A stretch of 64,000 nucleotides of DNA from Metabacillus indicus LMG 22858. GTDB lineage: Bacteria; Bacillota; Bacilli; Bacillales; Bacillaceae. Both the position numbers and the translations under genes were made by a program. Where the stretch lies: the NCBI RefSeq assembly GCF_000708755.2, contig NZ_JGVU02000006.1:248001-312000 (forward strand). The letters are read 5' to 3'. Positions 47,619 to 56,437 of this stretch are shown piece after piece (within the stretch, counting starts at the first letter, position 1; every line of letters begins with the position of its first letter). Below the pieces are notes generated by a model that saw only the letters and a program-made list of their open reading frames with translations, did not search any database and had not been told where the DNA came from.

Positions 47619-48872
47619 TTAACTATTCACAACCTCTTTTTGAGAAAGCTTCACCTTTTCAGTGACCTTCTCTCCCTGCCGGTAGAATTCTACGTCTATT
47701 TCATCCCCGATCGCCGTTTGTGAATAGAGGAATTTGCGCAGTTCACCTGAGCTTTTGATCTTCGTGCCGTTCATGGCAACGATAACGTCTCCTTCTTTCA
47801 TGCCTGCTTCAGATGCAGGAGAACCCGGGCTGACACCCTGTACAAACACACCTTCTGTCACATCGTTTGGAAGCTTTAGCGTATTTGTGCGGTACTGCTC
47901 CGGCACCTGGCTCAGATCAATCAGGCCGACCCCAAGAAACGGGCGGTCAACTTTTCCCTTTTCAAGTAGTTCATCCACAATCGGCTGCAGGTCATTGCTT
48001 GGAATCGCAAAGCCGATGCCTTCAACACCGTCCTGCGTAATCTTCAGGCTGTTGATGCCGATGACCTGACCGTTCATATTCAGCAAAGGGCCTCCACTGT
48101 TTCCCGGGTTAATCGCAGCATCCGTCTGGATGACGCTCAAATCCCAATTTCCTTCAGACGTTTCAATCGGTACAGTCCGGTCTGTTCCGCTGATGATTCC
48201 TTCTGTCACTGTGCGGGAGAAATCAAGGCCGAGCGGATTACCGATCGCTACAACCCGTTCACCTGCGCGAAGCTTGCCTGAATCCCCGAACTGCGCGACA
48301 GCTTTTGCATATTTGCTGTCAATTTTCAACACAGCCGTATCTGTCAGCGGATCCGCACCTACCAGTTCAGCTTCTGATTTCTCGCCGTCCGAGTACGTTA
48401 TTTCAATGCTGCTTGCGCCTTCAATGACGTGATTATTTGTAATGATGTAAGCCGTGTTCCCGTCTTTTTTGAAAATAACCCCGGAGCCGGTACCTGCTTC
48501 AGCGCTCTGCGTGCCGCCTCCAAAGCTGCGCTGCTGCTGTTTATTGGAAATACCGACAATCGCAGGGGACAGGTTTTCAACCATATCAGCAATATTATTC
48601 GTTGAACTGAGCGGCTGCGTATTTACCTCATTCGTGCTGTTTTCCTGAGCGGTGTTGGAATCAACAGAATAAGAAGGCTGATTGCTGCCGGTCTCTTCTT
48701 CAAAATACGGCTGAACACCAAGAACAAGCGCCCCGCCCACTACACCGCTGATAACCGATGAAAGAATGCCTCGCATTCTGGACGGCTTCTTCTGCGGCTG
48801 TACGTATCTGTTGGTCTCCCGTGATTCCTGCTCCATTGCCTCTTTCCGTTCCGTATCATCGTAATATCCCAT
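47619..48872 (-). CDS. htrB: Membrane-anchored HtrA-type serine protease HtrB
   Basis: 417 residues. A charged cytoplasmic N-terminus (about 1-30) and a single Gly-rich membrane anchor are followed by a Ser/Asn-rich linker. The trypsin-like domain has the triad His in ITNNHVIEGASS, Asp in LTDTAVLKID and Ser in INPGNSGGPLLN. A C-terminal PDZ domain (FLGVGLIDL, then GMKEGDVIVAMNG) completes it. It degrades or refolds misfolded secreted proteins outside the membrane. It is divergent from the cssRS pair as in B. subtilis, where CssR activates htrB under secretion stress. The second ATG (48872) is correctly spaced from GGGAGG. Confidence 0.92.
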   Translation of the reverse strand: MGYYDDTERKEAMEQESRETNRYVQPQKKPSRMRGILSSVISGVVGGALVLGVQPYFEEETGSNQPSYSVDSNTAQENSTNEVNTQPLSSTNNIADMVENLSPAIVGISNKQQQRSFGGGTQSAEAGTGSGVIFKKDGNTAYIITNNHVIEGASSIEITYSDGEKSEAELVGADPLTDTAVLKIDSKYAKAVAQFGDSGKLRAGERVVAIGNPLGLDFSRTVTEGIISGTDRTVPIETSEGNWDLSVIQTDAAINPGNSGGPLLNMNGQVIGINSLKITQDGVEGIGFAIPSNDLQPIVDELLEKGKVDRPFLGVGLIDLSQVPEQYRTNTLKLPNDVTEGVFVQGVSPGSPASEAGMKEGDVIVAMNGTKIKSSGELRKFLYSQTAIGDEIDVEFYRQGEKVTEKVKLSQKEVVNS

Positions 48873-48959
48873 CTTCATTCCTCCCGGTGAATTTCTTTGT
48901 TGACTCTACTATAAGAAATCTTTTTGGGAGAAAGATGAGAGAAATGTGGGAAATTGTAA

Positions 48960-49325
48960 GAAAAGCGAAATCGCTCGTTTAGCTCCGGGAGCCAGATAAG
49001 AATCCGGCGGAAAAGTCCGGGTTTGACTTTTTTGACGGATTTGTTCTGGCAGAGGAGTTGAGCGATGGAGCTGGACACCACGAAAAGCGGAATCAGCCGT
49101 TTAGCTCCGATAGGCAGATAAGAAATCACCCGAAAAGTCCGGGCCCCGCCTTTTTGGGGGATTTTGTCTGACAGAGGAGTTGGCTGATTGAGCTAGACAC
49201 CACGAAAAGCGGAGCCGACCGTTTAGCCCTGACAGGCAGAAAAGAAATCACCCGAAAAGTCCGGGTTTGACTTTTTGGGGGATTTTGTTCTGACGGAAGG
49301 GCTGGGAGGCGAAGCTAGACATCAA
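48960..49325. repeat. Three tandem 122-bp hairpin repeats in the htrB-cssR gap
   Basis: Units begin with GAAAAGCG at 48960, 49082 and 49204 and end with GCTAGACAYC or GCTGGACACC. Each unit folds on itself: an outer stem ATCGCTC/GAGCGAT in unit 1 becomes AATCAGCC/GGCTGATT in unit 2, and an inner stem AGCTCC/GGAGTT in units 1-2 becomes AGCCCT/AGGGCT in unit 3. AAAAGTC/GACTTTTT forms the apical arm. Compensatory changes between units show that pairing has been selected or copied as a palindrome. Confidence 0.92.
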
Positions 49326-49385
49326 AAAAATGATTTCCCCTGCTCCCCCATAGTATAATGACCAATAAGAGGAGGGTGAATCAGA

Positions 49386-50054
49386 ATGACATATTCGATT
49401 TTCCTTGTTGAAGATGAACAGAATCTCAATGATTTACTGACAAAATACCTTGAAAAAGAAGGATACAGCGTGACTGCTTTTACAGACGGAGAAAGCGCGC
49501 GTGCGGCAATAGACAGAACGCCTCACTTGTGGGTGCTCGATATTATGGTTCCCGGTGTAGACGGATATCAGCTTATCAAAGAGATCAAAGCGGCTTCACC
49601 GGATACCCCGGTTATTTTCATATCCGCACGGGATACGGATATTGACAGGGTGCTCGGCCTTGAGCTCGGAAGCGATGATTACATATCAAAGCCGTTTCTC
49701 CCGAGGGAGCTCGTCATCCGGGTTCAGAAACTCTTGACCCGTTTGTATGAATCCGCCCCGGCGAAAAATACGGTGACGCTGCCGCCATACACAATTGACG
49801 AAAGCATCCGTTCTGTTTCGCTTGACGGGCAAAATCTGAACTTAACATCAAAGGAATTTGACCTGCTTTTACTGTTCCTGCATAACAAAGGACAGGCCTT
49901 TTCACGCGAGCAGATGATTGAGCACATTTGGGGAAGTGATTATTTCGGGACGGACCGGGTCGTGGATGACCTTGTCCGGAGACTAAGAAAGAAAATGCCG
50001 GACTTGAAAATTGAAACCATTTACGGGTACGGATACAGGATGCTGACTGCCTGA
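49386..50054 (+). CDS. cssR: Response regulator CssR (secretion stress)
   Basis: 222 residues. The receiver domain has the EDE acidic pocket (VEDEQN), phospho-Asp in LWVLDIMVPGVDG and Lys in DDYISKPF. The winged-helix domain includes LTSKEFDLLLLFLHNKGQAF and DDLVRRLRKKMPDLKIETIY followed by GYGYRM. It activates htrA/htrB-type genes and its own operon when misfolded exported proteins accumulate. Identification as CssR rests on the divergent htrB and the coupled sensor. A TATAAT at 49354-49359 and an AGGAGGG ribosome site precede it. Confidence 0.88.
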   Translation: MTYSIFLVEDEQNLNDLLTKYLEKEGYSVTAFTDGESARAAIDRTPHLWVLDIMVPGVDGYQLIKEIKAASPDTPVIFISARDTDIDRVLGLELGSDDYISKPFLPRELVIRVQKLLTRLYESAPAKNTVTLPPYTIDESIRSVSLDGQNLNLTSKEFDLLLLFLHNKGQAFSREQMIEHIWGSDYFGTDRVVDDLVRRLRKKMPDLKIETIYGYGYRMLTA

Positions 50055-51397
50055 TGAAAAACAAATCCCTCGCCTTTCAGATCTGGATTGTTATTTCAGG
50101 CATCCTTTTATTAATTTCGCTTGTTTTAATGATCATTTTTCCGACAACCCTGAGAAACTTTTTTACAAATGAAATCTACAATACGATTGAAAACGAACAG
50201 CACATCCTGACCGAATACCGCCTGCAGGGGGATATGGATATGGACCCGCTGAATCCAAACGGCGAGAAGCTGTCTCCGGACCGCTCGGTTCAGCACATTA
50301 TCCTTCCTGAAAATGCTCCTTTCTTTTATAACGAAAAAAAGCTTCCGCTCCGCTTTTTGCAGGAGACACAGTCTCTTGCAGCGAGACAGGAAGCCATTAC
50401 GGAGGAATATTCACGCGTCATAGGCGATGAACGGCTCTTTTTTGTCATCAAAAAAGTCTCGCTCGACGGGCAGCCCGCCTTTTTGCTTTCCTATGCATGG
50501 GACTCCTACAGAAACGACCTTGTGCTGACCCTGTTCAAACAGCTTGTCCTTGTCATGATCATCGTCTTTCTGTTCAGCTGGCTTCCATCTATATGGCTTG
50601 CAAAATACCTGTCGCGCCCGCTTGTTTCACTCGAGAAGGATGTCAAACGGATATCCAATGAAGACTGGCATGAGCCTGTCATTCTTGAGCGCAGCGATGA
50701 AATCGGAAAGCTTGGTTCTTCCATTGAACAAATGCGTCAGAGGCTTGTGAAAAAAGATGAAGCCCAGCGCACGCTTCTTCAAAACATTTCCCATGATTTG
50801 AAGACTCCTGTCATGGTCATCAGAGGCTATGCAAAATCCGTCAATGACGGCATCTATCCGAAGGGCGACCTGACAAGCACGATGGAAGTCATTGAAGAAG
50901 AATCAGAACGGCTTGAGAAAAAAATCAAAGACCTCCTTTACATCACAAAACTTGATTACCTCTCATCCCGGAATGCTTCAAAGGAAAAACTGTACTTGAA
51001 CCGGATTGTCCAGGAGGTCATCGAACGCATCAGATGGAGCAGGCAGGAACTCGATTACAGCATCCAGCTTGAAGAAGCCGTCATACACGGAGACCAGGAG
51101 CTGTGGATGAAACTTCTTGAAAACCTGTTTGAAAATCAGCTGAGATATGCAGATACAATCATAGGTGCCAAGCTTACCCGGGAAGGCTCTGACTACCTGC
51201 TGAAAATCTGGAACGACGGCCCTCCGATTGAGGAGGATATTCTTGTGCACCTGTTCGAACCGTTCCACAAAGGAAGCAACGGAGAATTCGGCCTCGGTCT
51301 GAACATCGTCAAGCGCATTGCAGAGCTGCACGGAGGAAAAGTCTGGGCAGTCAATGAACATGGTTTGAGTACGTTTTATGTGAAGATTCCGGTGTGA
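50054..51397 (+). CDS. cssS: Sensor histidine kinase CssS (secretion stress)
   Basis: 447 residues. TM1 (about 9-31), an extracytoplasmic sensor domain to about 160, TM2 (about 163-185), HAMP, HisKA with LLQNISHDLKTPVMVIRGYA and HATPase ending GLGLNIVKRIAELHGGKV. It detects unfolded proteins at the membrane-wall interface and phosphorylates CssR. The start codon overlaps the cssR end, indicating translational coupling. Confidence 0.88.
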   Translation: MKNKSLAFQIWIVISGILLLISLVLMIIFPTTLRNFFTNEIYNTIENEQHILTEYRLQGDMDMDPLNPNGEKLSPDRSVQHIILPENAPFFYNEKKLPLRFLQETQSLAARQEAITEEYSRVIGDERLFFVIKKVSLDGQPAFLLSYAWDSYRNDLVLTLFKQLVLVMIIVFLFSWLPSIWLAKYLSRPLVSLEKDVKRISNEDWHEPVILERSDEIGKLGSSIEQMRQRLVKKDEAQRTLLQNISHDLKTPVMVIRGYAKSVNDGIYPKGDLTSTMEVIEEESERLEKKIKDLLYITKLDYLSSRNASKEKLYLNRIVQEVIERIRWSRQELDYSIQLEEAVIHGDQELWMKLLENLFENQLRYADTIIGAKLTREGSDYLLKIWNDGPPIEEDILVHLFEPFHKGSNGEFGLGLNIVKRIAELHGGKVWAVNEHGLSTFYVKIPV

Positions 51398-51430
51398 TAA
51401 TCTGCAATTTATAAAAGCCCATGAGAAACG

Positions 51431-51468
51431 AAGCAAACCATTTCACACATGATATGGTTTGCTTTTTC
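51431..51468 (+). terminator. Terminator of cssRS
   Basis: AAGCAAACCAT (51431-51441) and ATGGTTTGCTT (51454-51464) form a perfect 11-bp stem followed by TTTC. Confidence 0.8.
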
Positions 51469-51543
51469 ATTACAAAATGAACGATTTGCTCAGAGCACTA
51501 TGTTAACATGGAAATATCAGTTAATTAATTGGAGGGATGACAG

Positions 51544-52095
51544 ATGGCTGAAATCATTTACCATGTTGCTATTTCACTGGACAACTTTATTGCAGATCAA
51601 GGGATGATAGATGGAAATATTGATAAATCTCTCTTTTTATTCGAAGGGGATCATGTCCCGGATTTTTTATCAGATATTCAGCAATACGATGCAGTGTTAA
51701 TGGGCGGAAAAACATATGAGTTTGGGTTTCAATTCGGCGCTAAACCGGGTGAACCCGGCTATAAAGGCATAAAACACTATATCTTCTCGAACTCCATACA
51801 ATTTGAGTCGAACGAGGAAGTCGAACTGATTAAAGAAGATGCTATAGAATTTATTGAAAATCTTAAACAAAAAGAAAACGGGAAGATATGGCTATGCGGC
51901 GGCGGCGCGTTGGCTGGTTCCTTGCTTAAACATAAACTCATAAATCGATTAGTACTTAAGGTTAATCCAATTATGGTCGGTGAAGGCATCTCTCTGTTTG
52001 GTAGTGAGAAGCCAGTTTACAAATTAGAATTAGTGGACATAAAACAATATTCCAGCGGAGTCTTTAAAGCTGCTTACGATATTATATATCCTTGA
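51544..52095 (+). CDS. RibD C-terminal/dihydrofolate-reductase-like protein
   Basis: 183 residues, one RibD_C domain. It opens IIYHVAISLDNFIAD (the DHFR-like 'vs.DG.ia' strand), then YDAVLMGGKTYEFGFQFG, WLCGGGALAGSLLKHKLINR and LKVNPIMVGEGISLFG, the NADPH-binding and closing motifs of the YyaP/YwjB type. The substrate is unknown; such stand-alone reductases are not required for riboflavin synthesis. Monocistronic, with GGAGGGATGACAG before the ATG and a strong terminator after it. Confidence 0.85.
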   Translation: MAEIIYHVAISLDNFIADQGMIDGNIDKSLFLFEGDHVPDFLSDIQQYDAVLMGGKTYEFGFQFGAKPGEPGYKGIKHYIFSNSIQFESNEEVELIKEDAIEFIENLKQKENGKIWLCGGGALAGSLLKHKLINRLVLKVNPIMVGEGISLFGSEKPVYKLELVDIKQYSSGVFKAAYDIIYP

Positions 52096-52102
52096 TATTC
52101 AT

Positions 52103-52147
52103 AAAAGAGCAGACCATCAGCTAAGCTAATTGGTCTGCTCTTTTATT
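52103..52147 (+). terminator. Terminator of the RibD_C gene
   Basis: AAAAGAGCAGACCA (52103-52116) pairs perfectly with TGGTCTGCTCTTTT (52131-52144). Confidence 0.85.
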
Positions 52148-52234
52148 TGATCTTTATATTGCTGAGCACTCTGCAGCTGAACCCGGCAGACATTTAAAAA
52201 CCATTTAGCAGAATCCGTTGGTAGTACGGATGAG

Positions 52235-52693
52235 CTAATTAACATCTCCCAAATAAACCTTCTCCGGCTTTTCCCCAAGATGAAGCTTCATAATCTCATC
52301 TCTCACCGTGACGGGATACAGCCTGTAATCCCTCAATGCTTCTACAGGTAGCCATTCCACTCCAACCTGACCGTCATCCGGCACCGTTCCCGCTGCAGGT
52401 TCAGGCTGCCCCTGTTTGATGGTGCAGAGAAACATCATATCCAGCTGATGAAATCCCTGATCATCAAATCCGTGGTTTCCGCCGACATAATCCCTGACAA
52501 ATACCAGCTCGTGAATGTCTACTTCTACCCCTATTTCTTCAAGACATTCCCTGCGCAGGTTTTCGTGCAGATTCTCACCCTGTTCCTGTCCGCCGCCAGG
52601 CAGAATGTAATAATACCCCTGATCATCCTCTTTTTTGATGGCAACAAGGTTTCCATCCTTTAGTATGATAGCTTTTGAAGCTGTCCGAACCAT
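52235..52693 (-). CDS. NUDIX hydrolase
   Basis: 152 residues. The Nudix box is nearly complete: GGGQEQGENLHENLRRECLEEIGV, split here as GGGQEQGENL and RRECLEEIGVEVD, matching GX5EX7REUXEEXGU. It hydrolyses a nucleoside diphosphate linked to another moiety; the substrate cannot be told. The ribosome site is AAGGGGG. Downstream of, and read in the same direction as, the acyl-CoA genes but separated by about 70 bases. Confidence 0.85.
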   Translation of the reverse strand: MVRTASKAIILKDGNLVAIKKEDDQGYYYILPGGGQEQGENLHENLRRECLEEIGVEVDIHELVFVRDYVGGNHGFDDQGFHQLDMMFLCTIKQGQPEPAAGTVPDDGQVGVEWLPVEALRDYRLYPVTVRDEIMKLHLGEKPEKVYLGDVN

Positions 52694-52762
52694 AGTGAAA
52701 TCCCCCTTGGAAAATAATAGCTTTTTTATTATAGAGGACTTTCCTGAATTCGAACAGGTATT

Positions 52763-54322
52763 TTAATAGCCTGTCGGCCAATTGGCAAGCCTGCGCTCGC
52801 TTTTCGTTCCGTTTTTGTATGAAGCGTATTCCAGCGCCTTGCACAAATATTTCCTTGTATCTCTTGGATCAATGACATCATCGAGGTAGTGTTTGGAAGC
52901 TGCTTTATAGGGAGAACTGTCAAAAGCCCACTGCTCGAGCAGCTTTTTCCGTGCCTCTGTCTGATTGGTTTCTTCCTGCAGCTGTCTTCCAAACACAACA
53001 TTAACCCCAACTTCAGGACCAGTGAAATTAATCTCGGCTGTCGGCCAGGCAAAAACGAAATCCGCTCCCATTGAAGGACCGCACATGTTTCCGTATGCTG
53101 CCCCGACACTTTTTCTGATGACAACTGAAATCTTAGGTACAGTGGACTGTGCAAGAGCCTGGTTCCAGATCATTATTTTAGTCGGCATTTTTTCGCGCTC
53201 AGCATCCTGGCTTATTCTGAATCCGGGAGTATCGTGCAGGAAAATCAGCGGAATATGGTAAGAATCACATAAACATATAAAATCAATGGCTTTATCGCAC
53301 TCTTTCGGGCCAGCTGCACCCGCAAATTTCTTTGGCTGGTTGGCCACAATGCCCGCCGTTCTCCCTCCCATTCTCACAAAAGCCGTGATCAGGCCTTCCC
53401 CGTACGCCGCTTTATACTCAAACATCTCCCCTTCATCAGCGATGTCTTTAATCATCTCTTTCATATCATAGACTCTGTTTTTCTGTTTCGGAAGAATGTC
53501 AAGAACCCTTTCAAGCTTTCTGTACGGATCGTCATCTGTTTCTTTAAACATGGGTTCCTCCCCGCTATTCAGCGGCATATAGCTGAAGAATTTTTTCATC
53601 TGCAGGATGCATTCTTCTTCTGTATCGCCAAAAGAGTCTGACTGGCCTGTGTGATCCGCATGAACCCTCCATCCTCCAAGCTCTTCCGTTTCTACCTTTT
53701 GCCCGGTAGCCATAGAAAGCATTCTCGGACCTGCAATCGCCATGCAGGTCCCTTTCAGCATAGTGACGAAGTCAGATGAAACGGCCATCCATGTTGGGCC
53801 GCCGAAGCTGTCGCCTAGAATTGCCGTCATCAATGGAACCTGCCTCGAATGAGTCAGCATTTCCTGCGGGAAAAGCTTGTCGCTGATTCCGTCAGACCCC
53901 ATTCCATCAGGCATTCTGAGTCCTCCGCCTTCGTTCAGGTTAAAAAGAGGAAGGCCCCTTTTCAAAGCATATTCATGTACTTTTTTAGATTTGCGGATAT
54001 GGACGGCCCCCTCTGTACCGGCAAAAACGGTTTTATCACCGGCCATTACAACGGCAGGCCGTCCGTCGACTTTTGCAAGACCTGTAATCAGACCGTCTCC
54101 GTAGCTTTTTTCAGCTGCGCCTTCCTTGTCTGAATGATTCAGCATTCCGAGCTCAAGAAAACTGTCATCATCTGCAAGCAGGGCAATTCTTTCTCTCGCC
54201 GTGTAAAATCCGCTGCTGTGCTGGCGGTCTATTTTGTCCTGTCCTCCTCCAAGGAGTGCTTTTTGTTTTCTTTTGTGCAAGTCAAGTACTGCATCATCCA
54301 CCTCGTTTGCATGTGTTTTCAT
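52763..54322 (-). CDS. Acyl-CoA carboxylase beta (carboxyltransferase) subunit, YngE-like
   Basis: 519 residues with the two crotonase-like carboxyltransferase halves. Conserved stretches are ARERIALLADDDSFLELGML, DKTVFAGTEGAVHIRKSKKV (N-half), NQPKKFAGAAGPKECDKAID, LHDTPGFRISQDAE (C-half, biotin/acyl-CoA oxyanion region) and GAAYGNMCGPSMGADF. It moves carboxyl groups from carboxybiotin to a short or branched acyl-CoA (propionyl- or methylcrotonyl-CoA are the usual substrates). No biotin carboxylase or biotin carrier gene accompanies it here. Its ATG overlaps the stop of the upstream ligase gene by four bases. Confidence 0.88.
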   Translation of the reverse strand: MKTHANEVDDAVLDLHKRKQKALLGGGQDKIDRQHSSGFYTARERIALLADDDSFLELGMLNHSDKEGAAEKSYGDGLITGLAKVDGRPAVVMAGDKTVFAGTEGAVHIRKSKKVHEYALKRGLPLFNLNEGGGLRMPDGMGSDGISDKLFPQEMLTHSRQVPLMTAILGDSFGGPTWMAVSSDFVTMLKGTCMAIAGPRMLSMATGQKVETEELGGWRVHADHTGQSDSFGDTEEECILQMKKFFSYMPLNSGEEPMFKETDDDPYRKLERVLDILPKQKNRVYDMKEMIKDIADEGEMFEYKAAYGEGLITAFVRMGGRTAGIVANQPKKFAGAAGPKECDKAIDFICLCDSYHIPLIFLHDTPGFRISQDAEREKMPTKIMIWNQALAQSTVPKISVVIRKSVGAAYGNMCGPSMGADFVFAWPTAEINFTGPEVGVNVVFGRQLQEETNQTEARKKLLEQWAFDSSPYKAASKHYLDDVIDPRDTRKYLCKALEYASYKNGTKSERRLANWPTGY

Positions 54323-55977
54323 TTCGCTGCCTCCCTCGTTGTTTTTAATTCCCTTCTCAACACTTTGCCTGAGCTTGTGGCAGGCAGGGCATCCAGAAAT
54401 TCAACTTCTCCTGGTGATTTATAGATGGCCATATGCGCTTTTGCCCATGTTAAAATTTCCTTCTCGGTTACCTTGCCCTTATATTCAGGAGCAAGCACAA
54501 TAAAAGCCTTGACGCGTTCTCCCTTTTCTTCATCGGGCATTCCGATTGCCGCACTTTGCATAACTGCGGGATGCTCGTTCAGCAGCGCCTCGACATCTTC
54601 AGGAAACACACTGTAGCCTGACGTTTTTATCATCTCTTTCAATCGCCCGTAAAAGTAAAGATAGCCATCCGGATCCAGCATTCCGATATCCCCTGTCCTC
54701 ACATAGCCGTTAACAATTGTTTTCAGTGTTTCATCCGGTCTGTTCAAGTATCCTTTAAAAATTCCCGGATTGCGGACCGCGATTTCTCCGCGCTGTCCCT
54801 GGTCGCACGGCTGACCGGTTTCAGAATCCACGATAAGAATGTGATTTTGATAGACCGGTATTCCGCAGCTTCCAAACTTAATCTTATCCTTCGGCATGAA
54901 AGTATCGCATGTATGAGTTTCGCTCAGTCCGTATGATGCCTCATGCATCAGGCATCCTTTTGTAAACTCTCTCCATTTGTCAGCAAGGTTCTCTGTTACG
55001 GCCGTTCCAAAACTTGTCGCCGGATTATGCTTTAAGGAAGATAAATCTCTGTCTTTTGCTCCAGGTGTCTTCAAAATCGCCGCATTCATGGGGGCAATGC
55101 TGTACCAGACAGTCACTTTATAGGTTTCAATTGCTTCAGCGGCCGTTTCTGGGTCGAACCTTGTCAGGAGGATGCACGTGTTTCCTGTATAAACAGGAAT
55201 GTTTACTCCCATGACCATCCCTGCGATATGGCAGAGAGGGGCTGCGGCAAGAGAAACATCCTGTTCCCCCATCTCATTTGCCTGAGCTGTTGCCGCCGTT
55301 TTATAAAGGGAACTTCCGCATGTGAGCAGGGCTCCTTTTGGTCTTCCTGTTGTTCCCGAAGTAAAAACCATCAGACCTTCGCCTTCCCATAAATCAATAG
55401 GAGCACTCTCTTCCAGCGGGTCCTCATACTGAAAAATATCCTGAATATCCTTGGCGGACGAGTCTTTTTGTTTTTGTCTTTCCAAATCGGAAGGGAGCTT
55501 AAAGATTGGAGCATTAGGCAGAAAATCCCCGTAGTGAGCCGTTACAGCCAATAGGTCGGTCTTATTTGATTCTGCGGCTGCTTTTACTCTTTGAAACAGC
55601 TCATCTCCTGCAATAACTGCTTTCATGCCTGACTCTTTCAGAAAATAAGACAGTTCGGATTCTTTGTACATCGGATTAAGAGGAACTGCCACACCGCCAA
55701 TTTTTTGAATGGCGTAGTGGGCGATGATATACTGCGGACAATTTTGCATATACAGCCCAACAGCATCCCCCTGCCCAATTCCATTGCGGCTCAGATATGC
55801 TGATAATTGGCAGGTTTTTTTGTAGAGCTCTCTCCACGTAATCTTATTTCCATAGTAAATATAGGCTGCCGAGTCAGGCTTTTCTTCAGCGTGTCTCTTC
55901 ATGTACTCATGAAGCGGCTTTTCTCCCTGTTGATAGATAAGCGTTTCAGAAAGATAATCTGGCCAATAAGCTGTCAT
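54319..55977 (-). CDS. AMP-binding acyl-CoA ligase, YngI-like
   Basis: About 552 residues of the ANL superfamily. The phosphate loop is LMVFTSGTTGRPKGALLT; A5 region ASYGLSETHTCD; the adenine/ribose motif is YVRTGDIGMLDPDGYLYFYG; and the C-terminal catalytic Lys lies in LPATSSGKVLRREL. It activates a carboxylic acid to its CoA thioester. It forms a two-gene operon with the carboxylase beta gene, matching part of the B. subtilis yng acyl/leucine degradation cluster. Three in-frame ATGs are close together (55977, 55983, 55995); 55977 is best spaced from GGGGA. Confidence 0.88.
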   Translation of the reverse strand: MTAYWPDYLSETLIYQQGEKPLHEYMKRHAEEKPDSAAYIYYGNKITWRELYKKTCQLSAYLSRNGIGQGDAVGLYMQNCPQYIIAHYAIQKIGGVAVPLNPMYKESELSYFLKESGMKAVIAGDELFQRVKAAAESNKTDLLAVTAHYGDFLPNAPIFKLPSDLERQKQKDSSAKDIQDIFQYEDPLEESAPIDLWEGEGLMVFTSGTTGRPKGALLTCGSSLYKTAATAQANEMGEQDVSLAAAPLCHIAGMVMGVNIPVYTGNTCILLTRFDPETAAEAIETYKVTVWYSIAPMNAAILKTPGAKDRDLSSLKHNPATSFGTAVTENLADKWREFTKGCLMHEASYGLSETHTCDTFMPKDKIKFGSCGIPVYQNHILIVDSETGQPCDQGQRGEIAVRNPGIFKGYLNRPDETLKTIVNGYVRTGDIGMLDPDGYLYFYGRLKEMIKTSGYSVFPEDVEALLNEHPAVMQSAAIGMPDEEKGERVKAFIVLAPEYKGKVTEKEILTWAKAHMAIYKSPGEVEFLDALPATSSGKVLRRELKTTREAAK

Positions 55978-56007
55978 CTTCATTCCCCATTTCATTGAGA
56001 TCTTCAG

Positions 56008-56021
56008 ACTGACCGGTTAGT
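56008..56021. promoter_or_regulatory. TetR-type operator before the acyl-CoA ligase operon
   Basis: ACTGACCGGTTAGT is a 14-bp palindrome with a single G-T position. It lies just downstream of a minus-strand TATAAT (56035-56040) and about 30 bases before the ligase start. ACCGGT-centred palindromes of this type are operators of FadR/LiuR-like TetR repressors of fatty-acid and branched-chain degradation. No tetR gene is present nearby. Confidence 0.5.
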
Positions 56022-56128
56022 ATGTTATTCTCTTATTATACAAATAGATCGTTGTCAGAGAAATGATTATGTTAAATTTTTCTATAATCATGCTAAAATA
56101 AAAAGAAAACAACAGGAGGCTACACCAC

Positions 56129-56437
56129 TTGAAACTTCCAGTCTGCACATCCTGCCGCTATTCCTTCTCCTGGAAGGAAACGCTTATAACATCACTGAAA
56201 TTCACCCGAATCCTAACCTGCCCTAAATGCGGCACAAAACTGTATCCGACTCCGAAATCACGTACAAAAGGAACGCTGCTTATCGCCGGTCCGATTATTG
56301 CTGCAAGCGTGATCTGCACAATGTTTGGTGCAGCTACAGGTGTGAGAATAGGCGCCATCGTTGCTGCCGGACTTTTATCTGTTCTTTTATCGCCTTATTA
56401 CTATGAATATATTGAAGAGGACAAGCCGCTTTGGTAG
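56129..56437 (+). CDS. CXXC-20-CXXC (TIGR04104-type) small membrane zinc-finger protein
   Basis: 102 residues. Cys pairs CTSC and CPKC are about 20 residues apart in the first 40 residues, and two membrane helices follow (about 50-70 and 73-92). The family is small and widespread in Bacillus; the function is unknown. The ribosome site is AACAGGAGG; the first codon is TTG or the ATG-like start at 56129. Its last codons overlap the following permease gene, so the three genes 56129-58320 probably form one unit. Confidence 0.75.
   Translation: MKLPVCTSCRYSFSWKETLITSLKFTRILTCPKCGTKLYPTPKSRTKGTLLIAGPIIAASVICTMFGAATGVRIGAIVAAGLLSVLLSPYYYEYIEEDKPLW

Noticed and set aside
47423-47723. Two overlapping plus-strand ORFs of 80-98 codons
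   Set aside because: They are open only because the 21-bp repeat is a multiple of three; no ribosome site, low complexity, and they run into the htrB antisense strand.
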